Shown here piece after piece: positions 58,312 to 64,000 of a stretch of 64,000 nt of DNA. How positions within the stretch are numbered: the first letter of the stretch is position 1; every line of letters begins with the position of its first letter. Origin of the DNA: Pseudomonas taiwanensis DSM 21245 (GTDB taxonomy: Bacteria; Pseudomonadota; Gammaproteobacteria; Pseudomonadales; Pseudomonadaceae); the NCBI RefSeq assembly GCF_000425785.1, contig NZ_AUEC01000015.1:62001-126000 (forward strand), written 5' to 3'. Made by a program: the position numbers and the translations under genes. The notes under the pieces are model-generated. The model searched no databases. It was not told the origin of the DNA and saw only the letters and a program-made list of their open reading frames with translations.

Positions 58312-58814
58312 GGCTGTTCACCCGCTTGGACTACCGCTGGTACGCCGTTGTGAATACCGGTCTTGTCCAGGTACAGGTTGACGACCGTCCGCTCACCGGC
58401 CCGAACCGGCTGCACCCGGCGCCACTCGGCTTGCTCCAGGTCGCGATAGGCGGCCAGCACGCCGACGAAGCGGCTGCCTGGGTCGATGCTCAGGTTCAGA
58501 CTCAGGGTTTCGCCTGGGCGCAGTTCGTGCTCTTCGCTGGCAACCATGTCCAGGTCGAGGGCTTCTTTCGGGCGCTGGTAGAGCGTGAAGAAGTCGGTGC
58601 TTTCGAACGCGACCGGGTGCTTGAGCTCGAACAGACGTACCACTACCGGCGACGGCCGGCCGTTGATGTCGAGGTTGAGCGCGTCGGTGGCGGTCAGTGT
58701 CAGGTCGAGCTTGGTCATGTGCGAATACGGCGACAGCGCGGCACAGCCGGTCAACCAGGTCGCGGCAACCAAAGCCCACGCTGCCCCGAAGCATTTGCGG
58801 GTGATAGGTTTCAT
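58308..58814 (-). CDS. tssJ: T6SS outer-membrane lipoprotein TssJ
   Basis: A 168-residue lipoprotein. Signal peptide ends in lipobox LTGC (Cys near residue 24). The mature transthyretin-like fold has LTATDALNLDINGRPSPVVV and RLFELKHPVAFESTDFFTLY, both typical of TssJ. It anchors the TssM periplasmic domain to the outer membrane. 4 bp after the FHA gene, overlapping tssK. Its ATG has AGGATGA upstream within the preceding gene's end. Confidence 0.94.
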   Translation of the reverse strand: MKPITRKCFGAAWALVAATWLTGCAALSPYSHMTKLDLTLTATDALNLDINGRPSPVVVRLFELKHPVAFESTDFFTLYQRPKEALDLDMVASEEHELRPGETLSLNLSIDPGSRFVGVLAAYRDLEQAEWRRVQPVRAGERTVVNLYLDKTGIHNGVPAVVQAGEQP

Positions 58815-58818
58815 GCAG

Positions 58819-60000
58819 TCATCCTCGCGGATCGTGGTGAAGGGAAGCGATCAGGCGCACCTGCTCTTCGTAGGTTTGGGCGAAGTCCTTGGCCAGCAGG
58901 CGCTCGCTCCAGTCGGCATCGGCACTGAGTGCTTCGTGGTAGCGCACGTATTGCTTCCAGCGGCTACCGAACCACGGCTTGCGACCCAGGCGTTCGAACT
59001 GCAACGCCAACTGACTGGGGGCAAAGTGTTCGAGGGTGCTACGCAAGGCGCTGCGACTGGCACCAAGCAAAGCCACCTGGTGTGCCTGCAAGTCACGGAA
59101 GGCCTGGGCCACGGCCTGCTCGGCCGACAACTGTCCGGGCCGGCGCGGCTTGAGCAACTCGCCCAGGGCCTGGTCGGCTTCCAGCGGCGCCTTGATCGGG
59201 TTCCGGCTGGCGCCTTGCGGGGTGGTGAGCGACAGGCGCAACTCGTTCTTGAGCTCGCTACGGGTGCGCAAGCTTTGCTGCAAGGCACCGATACTGTGGC
59301 GCAGCAAACCGGCTGCCTGCACCGCGAGGTCTTCGCGAGCTTGATCGTCGAGACCGGCGAGGTCGACGCCCAGCGCTGCGCCGAAGCGCTCCCAGAATGC
59401 TTCACTTCGCCGTTCGCGCGGGGCCGGTTGCGGGGCAGGCTCGGTAACCGGGGCTGGCACCAACGTCGGCACGATGATGTTTTCGCGGTCGATCTGGGCG
59501 TAGTCGGCACGCTGCTTGGCCGGGGTGTCGGGCAAGGTCATGGCGGCCAGTTCATCCATCGGTGCAAGGCGCGCCTCTTCGTTGTCCAGGGCGGACAGCG
59601 GGTCAAGCGCGAGGAAGGCATCATCGGGGATGATGTCCGATCCCGGTATGCCGAGCCCTACATCCAAGGCACGATCCGTTTCGATCAAGCGGGCGCGCAC
59701 CTCGATGTCGCCCATCTGGTACACCGCCCCCTGCTCGATACGGTAGGCCTCGCCCTTGCGCAGTTGCGCACCGCTGCTGGCCAGGCGAATGCCATTGCTG
59801 CTCTGGTCGGTGAGGTAGAAGGCGCCCTCGCGATAGGTGACCTCGGCATGGTGGCTGGACAAGTGGCGCTTTTCGTCCTCGATGCACCAGTGGCAGTCCT
59901 TGGCGCGTCCAATGTGGCCGCCACTGCGGCCAAACGACTTGCTGGGCGAGTCGGTGCGGGTGTGCTGGCGTCTGTCCACCAGCTCGAAAACCAGTTCCAT
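58819..60000 (-). CDS. tagH: T6SS FHA-domain protein TagH (Fha)
   Basis: A 393-residue scaffold. The FHA phosphothreonine-binding domain is at about 18-95: SFGRSGGHIGRAKDCHW, RHLSSHHAEV and DQSSNGIRL. The rest is the T6SS-specific C-terminal domain (FWERFGAALGVDLAGLDDQA; RFGRKPWFGSRWKQYVRYHE-like end, here LGRKPWFGSRWKQYVRYHE). Probably the phospho-substrate of the local Stk/Stp pair, promoting assembly. Between the orfX lipoprotein (18 bp) and tssJ (4 bp). Confidence 0.94.
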   Translation of the reverse strand: MELVFELVDRRQHTRTDSPSKSFGRSGGHIGRAKDCHWCIEDEKRHLSSHHAEVTYREGAFYLTDQSSNGIRLASSGAQLRKGEAYRIEQGAVYQMGDIEVRARLIETDRALDVGLGIPGSDIIPDDAFLALDPLSALDNEEARLAPMDELAAMTLPDTPAKQRADYAQIDRENIIVPTLVPAPVTEPAPQPAPRERRSEAFWERFGAALGVDLAGLDDQAREDLAVQAAGLLRHSIGALQQSLRTRSELKNELRLSLTTPQGASRNPIKAPLEADQALGELLKPRRPGQLSAEQAVAQAFRDLQAHQVALLGASRSALRSTLEHFAPSQLALQFERLGRKPWFGSRWKQYVRYHEALSADADWSERLLAKDFAQTYEEQVRLIASLHHDPRG

Positions 60001-60018
60001 GGTCAGGGCTCCTTGGGC

Positions 60019-60159
60019 TCAGTTGCCACGATTGAGGGCCTGTGGGTCGCCCACTGGCCGGTAGCGGTCGTCATCGAACTTGTAGTTGCCGCTGCACCCG
60101 GCCAGGACCAGCACGGTTAACAGGGCCAGTAACGCAGCCCGCCAGATACCGATGAACAT
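60019..60159 (-). CDS. 46-residue lipoprotein, OrfX position of HSI-II
   Basis: From the ATG at 60159 (GGAG 8 bases upstream) the product is MFIGIWRAALLALLTVLVLA then GCSGNYKFDDD..., a canonical signal peptide with lipobox LAGC and a mature part of only about 25 residues ending ALNRGN. An in-frame ATG at 60231, overlapping the sfa stop by ATGA, would add 24 residues before the signal, so both starts are possible. It occupies the place of orfX (PA1664) between sfa2 and fha2 in P. aeruginosa HSI-II. Function unknown; probably envelope-associated. Confidence 0.75.
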   Translation of the reverse strand: MFIGIWRAALLALLTVLVLAGCSGNYKFDDDRYRPVGDPQALNRGN

Positions 60160-60227
60160 CGAAAACACTCCATGAGCTAAACAGGCAAGCACCAGCTGCG
60201 GCGCGCCTTGGATGTAAGAGAAAAGGT

Positions 60228-61757
60228 TCATGCCAGCCGGCCTGCGCCATCGCCGATCTGGATATTCAGGCGACCGAGTCGGTACAGCAGGGTGCGCCGC
60301 GGCAAGCCCAACTCGCGAGCGGCCATGGTCTGGTTGCCATCGTGCTTGCGCAGGCAGTCGAGCAGCAGATTGCGCTCGACCTGCTCGAGGCGTTCGCGCA
60401 GGTTCAGCTCGCCATCGCCCGCTGTGGATGCGGCGCCGTTCAGCGCAAAGTGCTCCGCCGCCAGCTCACGGCCCTCGCAGAGCACCACCGCGCGCTCCAC
60501 CAGCCCCTTGAGCTCGCGAACGTTGCCAGGGAAGCCATAGCCTTCGAGGTGGTTCAGGGCGGCGTTGGACCAGATCACTGGGCTGCGCTGCAGGAACGCA
60601 CAGGCCTTATCGGAAAAATGCCGTGCCAGGGCACTCACATCGCCGTCACGCTGGCGCAGTGGCGGCAAGTCGATCGGGAACTGGGCCAGGCGGTAATAGA
60701 GGTCTTCACGGAACTGACCGTCACGCACCATCTGCGCCAGGTCACGGTGCGTGGCAGCGACGATGCGCACGTCGATCTTGTGCGTGCTGTTAGCCCCCAA
60801 CGGGCGGATCTCACCCTCCTGCAGCACCCGCAGCAACTTGGCCTGCAACGCCAGCGGCATGTCACCAATCTCGTCGAGCAACAGGGTGCCGCCGTCCGCG
60901 GCGTCGAACAGTCCCGGGCGGTCGCGGTCGGCCCCGGTGAAGGCGCCTTTGCGGTAACCGAACAGCTCGCTTTCCAGCAGGTGCTCGGGAAATGCCGCGC
61001 AGTTCTGCACCACGAATGGCCCCGAACGGCGAGGGCCGTAGTCGTGGATGGCCCGGGCCACCAATTCCTTGCCGGTGCCCGTCTCACCGAGCACCAGCAC
61101 GGTGTAAGGGCTGTGCAGCACCTTGCTGATCATCTGGCAGGTCTGACGCATGGCCGGGCTGTCACCGATCAGGCCGTAACTACCGACCTCGGCCGGCTTG
61201 GCGACACTGGCCGGCAGCTGCGGCTGGGGTTGACGCAAACGCCGCAGCAGATGCAACTGAGCCATGGCGAAAGCACCGAGGCGTCCCAGCGAGTCGGCAA
61301 AGCCGGCCAGCTCGATGCGCGCCCGGGCTACGCACAACAACACGCCAACCACCCGTTGCTGCGGGGTCACCAGGGGCACCGCCAGCAGCGCCTGCCATGG
61401 TGTTGCCTGAGCCGGCAGGAAACTGGTGTCGAACATGCTGGCGGACAGCTCGGCGATGCTCACCATGCGGTTCTGACACAAGGCGAACTGCATCAACTGC
61501 TCGCCATTGTAGTCGGCCGGCAGGCTGGCACAGTCCCGCGCCTGCAACTGCCCATCGAGGCAGGCGACCTCAAGCCCCAGCCGCGTGTGGGTCGAGTCGA
61601 GCAAGTACACCTGCACCAGCGCGCAGCCACTGAGCCCGGCCACCGCCTGGACCAGTGCCTGCATCAGGCCCTGCTCGTCAGCGGCGCAGGCCAGCTCGGT
61701 GAAGGTCCCCATCAAGGTCTCGGCATAGGCCAGAGGCTGCGGCACATGCGTGAACAT
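60228..61757 (-). CDS. sfa2: sigma-54-dependent T6SS activator Sfa (VasH-like)
   Basis: A 509-residue enhancer-binding protein from an ATG with GAGG 8 bases upstream (a GTG 9 bases earlier is the alternative). N-terminal GAF-like sensor at about 15-180; AAA+ domain at about 200-430 with Walker A LGETGTGKELVA, the sigma-54-contact loop GAFTGA, Walker B GGTLLLDEIGDMP and the arginine finger region FREDLYYRLAQFPI; C-terminal Fis helix-turn-helix (MAARELGLPRRTLLYRL). It should activate sigma-54 promoters of T6SS genes such as hcp/vgrG. Ten bp after clpV. Confidence 0.95.
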   Translation of the reverse strand: MFTHVPQPLAYAETLMGTFTELACAADEQGLMQALVQAVAGLSGCALVQVYLLDSTHTRLGLEVACLDGQLQARDCASLPADYNGEQLMQFALCQNRMVSIAELSASMFDTSFLPAQATPWQALLAVPLVTPQQRVVGVLLCVARARIELAGFADSLGRLGAFAMAQLHLLRRLRQPQPQLPASVAKPAEVGSYGLIGDSPAMRQTCQMISKVLHSPYTVLVLGETGTGKELVARAIHDYGPRRSGPFVVQNCAAFPEHLLESELFGYRKGAFTGADRDRPGLFDAADGGTLLLDEIGDMPLALQAKLLRVLQEGEIRPLGANSTHKIDVRIVAATHRDLAQMVRDGQFREDLYYRLAQFPIDLPPLRQRDGDVSALARHFSDKACAFLQRSPVIWSNAALNHLEGYGFPGNVRELKGLVERAVVLCEGRELAAEHFALNGAASTAGDGELNLRERLEQVERNLLLDCLRKHDGNQTMAARELGLPRRTLLYRLGRLNIQIGDGAGRLA

Positions 61758-61767
61758 CACTCCCACC

Positions 61768-64000
61768 TCAGGCGAACTCGCAGATCACGCCCGCAGCCGG
61801 GTCCAAGGTCGCATGCACACGGCTGATGTCCTCGCCGCTGGCCATGGCATCGAGCAGGCGATCAGCCACTTTTGGCAGCACGTGCGAATCGAGCAGGTGG
61901 TCGATCAGGCGGGCGCCACTCTCGCTCTGGCTGCAGCGCTCGGCCAGGTGGTCGACCAGCGGCTGGCAATAGCTGAACGCCAGTTGCCGACGCTGCAGTC
62001 GCTCGCCCAGGCGGGCAAGCTTGATCTCGATGAGTTCGCGCAGCACCGGGCCACCGACCGGGTAGTACGGCACCACGCGCATGCGCGCCAGCAGGGCCGG
62101 CTTGAAGTGGCGGCTGAGCACAGGGCGGATATGGCTTTCAAGCTGCTCGGCGTCCGGGCGCTTGCCGTTCTCGCAGAGGGCGCTGATCTGATCGCTGGCC
62201 AGATTCGAGGTCATCAGGATCAGGGTGTTGCGAAAATCGATCTGTCGCCCTTCGCCATCGTTGGCCACGCCTTTGTCGAAGATCTGATAGAACAGGTTGA
62301 GCACGTCGGGGTCGGCTTTTTCCACCTCATCGAGCAACACCACCGAGTATGGTTTCTGGCGCACGGCTTCGGTCAACATGCCGCCTTCGCCATAACCCAC
62401 ATATCCAGGTGGCGCACCGATCAGGCGCGAAACAGTGTGTTTTTCCTGGAACTCGGACATGTTGATGGTAGTGATGAAGCGATCACCACCGTACAGCAGG
62501 TCGGCCAGGGCCAGCGCCGTTTCTGTCTTGCCCACGCCACTTGGGCCAACCAGCAGGAACACCCCCACCGGTGCATCGGGCTTGTTCAGACCTGCGGCGG
62601 TGGCCCGCATGGCACGGTCAAGGGCATGCACGGCCTGCTCCTGGCCACGGATGCGCGCACGCAGGTCGTCGGCGAAGCTGACCACTTTGGCGTTATGCTC
62701 GCGTGCCAGCTGGGTCAACGGCACGCCCGTCCAGGCGCTAATCACTTCGGCCACCAGCCGTGGACAGACCTCGGCACTGACCAGGCGCTCTTGCGCCTGG
62801 GCATCGAGCAAGGCCTGGTGCGTCTCGGCAAGGCGCTGCTGCAGCTGCTCGCGGGTCTCGACCAGGGTGCCCTCCTCGTCCGCCTCGGCCACCGGCGCCA
62901 CGGCAGCGCTGGCAACTTGCTGACGCAATGCCAGCACTTGCTCGGCCAGCTCACGCTGGCGCGCCCAGCGCACGCTCAGGTGTCGCTCTTGCTCGGTCGC
63001 CTCGGCCAGGCGCTGCTGCAAGCCTTCGAACGCTTCCTGGTCGATCTGCAGCCCTGCCTCAGCATCACGGCTGATGGCATTGCGTTGGCGCTCGCCTTCG
63101 GCCAGCTCGGCGCGCAAGCGCTCCAGGCTGTCGGGCGGCGCCGCCAGGCTGATGCGCACGCGGGCACAAGCGGTGTCGAGCACATCGACCGCCTTGTCCG
63201 GCAGTTGTCGACCGGTAAGGTAGCGCGCCGACAACTCGGCAGCGGTCACCACGGCGTCGTCGCGCAGGTAGATGCCGTGGCTTTTTTCGTACAACTGCGC
63301 CAGGCCACGCAGGATGGTCACCGCTTCAACCACGGTCGGCTCATGCAGTTGCACCGGCTGGAAGCGACGGGCCAGTGCCGGGTCCTTCTCGAAGTATTTC
63401 TTGTATTCGGCCCAGGTGGTGGCGGCGATGGTGCGCAGTTCGCCGCGTGCCAACGCGGGCTTGAGCAGGTTGGCGGCATCGGAGCCACCCGCGTTGCCAC
63501 CGGCACCGATCAGGGTGTGTGCTTCGTCGATGAACAGGATGATTGGCCGGGGCGAGGCCTTGACCTCGTCGATCACGCCCTTGAGGCGCCGCTCGAACTC
63601 GCCTTTGACGCTGGCGCCAGCCTGCAACAGGCCCATGTCCAGCGCCAGTAGGTCGACGCCCTGCAAGGCAGGCGGCACCTGGCCTGCGACGATACGCGCC
63701 GCCAGCCCTTCGACCACGGCGGTCTTGCCGACACCGGCCTCGCCCACCACGATGGGGTTGTTCTTGCGTCGACGAGCGAGGATATCGATCATCTGGCGGA
63801 TCGAACCGTCGCGGCACAGCACCGGGTCGAGCTTGCCGGCACGGGCCTGCTCGGTAAGGTTGTGGGTGAAACGCTGCAGCATCGACTCGCCCTGAGGCTG
63901 GCCAGCGGCCTTGGGCGCAGCGGGCTGCTGGGCCAGCGCATAGCCCTTTAGGCGTTCGATATCCAGGCGGCCTAGGAGCTTCTGGTAACGGCTGCCGGCA
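61768..64000 (-). CDS. clpV: T6SS sheath-disassembly ATPase ClpV (TssH), N-terminus beyond window
   Basis: Open to the right edge; the first visible residues are GSRYQKLLGRLDIERLKGYA, so the TssC-binding N domain lies outside. Two AAA+ modules: Walker A VVGEAGVGKTAVVEG and Walker B IILFIDEAHTL, then a middle coiled-coil (QQRLAEATEQERHLSV), then Walker A GPSGVGKTETALALADLLYG and VVLLDEVEKADPDV. It recycles contracted sheath (TssBC). Upstream neighbours, not seen, should be sheath and baseplate genes. Confidence 0.96.
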   Translation of the reverse strand, partial: AGSRYQKLLGRLDIERLKGYALAQQPAAPKAAGQPQGESMLQRFTHNLTEQARAGKLDPVLCRDGSIRQMIDILARRRKNNPIVVGEAGVGKTAVVEGLAARIVAGQVPPALQGVDLLALDMGLLQAGASVKGEFERRLKGVIDEVKASPRPIILFIDEAHTLIGAGGNAGGSDAANLLKPALARGELRTIAATTWAEYKKYFEKDPALARRFQPVQLHEPTVVEAVTILRGLAQLYEKSHGIYLRDDAVVTAAELSARYLTGRQLPDKAVDVLDTACARVRISLAAPPDSLERLRAELAEGERQRNAISRDAEAGLQIDQEAFEGLQQRLAEATEQERHLSVRWARQRELAEQVLALRQQVASAAVAPVAEADEEGTLVETREQLQQRLAETHQALLDAQAQERLVSAEVCPRLVAEVISAWTGVPLTQLAREHNAKVVSFADDLRARIRGQEQAVHALDRAMRATAAGLNKPDAPVGVFLLVGPSGVGKTETALALADLLYGGDRFITTINMSEFQEKHTVSRLIGAPPGYVGYGEGGMLTEAVRQKPYSVVLLDEVEKADPDVLNLFYQIFDKGVANDGEGRQIDFRNTLILMTSNLASDQISALCENGKRPDAEQLESHIRPVLSRHFKPALLARMRVVPYYPVGGPVLRELIEIKLARLGERLQRRQLAFSYCQPLVDHLAERCSQSESGARLIDHLLDSHVLPKVADRLLDAMASGEDISRVHATLDPAAGVICEFA

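Noticed and set aside
49164..61757. sigma-54 promoter inside the T6SS segment
   Set aside because: Genes are nearly contiguous and no convincing GG-N10-GC element was found; such promoters would be expected beyond the right edge.

Overview
The window looks like chromosome of a Pseudomonas, most likely of the P. putida group. The evidence is high-GC coding DNA, frequent ATGA stop/start overlaps, P. putida-style REP hairpins between operons, an NhaB antiporter, the Pseudomonas trehalose/alpha-glucan operon and an HSI-II-type type VI secretion cluster. No tRNA, rRNA, CRISPR array, intact insertion sequence or prophage was recognised. Both edges cut genes: a pirin on the left and ClpV/TssH on the right.

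Region 1 (1-7.8 kb): a partial pirin, a DUF1330 gene diverging from a RibBA-like gene whose GTP cyclohydrolase half has lost its zinc cysteines, a four-gene polyamine-type ABC importer, and a PstS-like/OmpA fusion. The promoter regions of ribBA and of the importer share the 9-mer ATACCATAA inside palindromes. Region 2 (7.8-12.3 kb): an FAD-dependent amine/amino-acid oxidase with a polar amino-acid ABC importer, facing an IclR regulator across an AT-rich intergenic region with two 14-bp repeats exactly 21 bp apart. Region 3 (12.4-24.1 kb): mostly single housekeeping genes, namely TerC, an HD hydrolase, acyl-CoA dehydrogenase/LysR, a lone cysteine desulfurase, TauE-like permease, NudC, a dienoyl-CoA isomerase-like crotonase, NhaB, Blc lipocalin and RNase Z.

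Region 4 (24.2-32.6 kb): a complete reductive pyrimidine degradation locus. It has a ureidopropionase-type amidohydrolase, an NCS1 permease, dihydropyrimidinase, PreT and PreA, and a RutR-like TetR regulator, with several palindromes in the 609-bp divergent promoter region and one next to the regulator gene. Region 5 (32.7-46.8 kb): zwf-gnd, a 55-codon coiled-coil ORF, then glgA-treZ-malQ-treY-DUF2934-glgX. These genes interconvert alpha-glucan and trehalose; glgC, glgE, treS and glgB are not in the window.

Region 6 (46.8-64 kb): a passenger-less autotransporter-like beta-barrel, a decayed RHS fragment, a 540-residue unknown membrane protein, and then on the minus strand the T6SS genes clpV(tssH)-sfa-orfX-fha(tagH)-tssJ-tssK-tssL-tssM-stp-stk. 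This is the gene order of P. aeruginosa HSI-II. Several genes overlap by ATGA, and the set includes its own sigma-54 activator and a phosphatase/kinase pair. The sheath, tube, spike and most baseplate genes must lie beyond the right edge. The least explained items are the 540-residue membrane protein facing the kinase, the RHS relic, the tiny OrfX lipoprotein, and the shared ribBA/importer operator motif.
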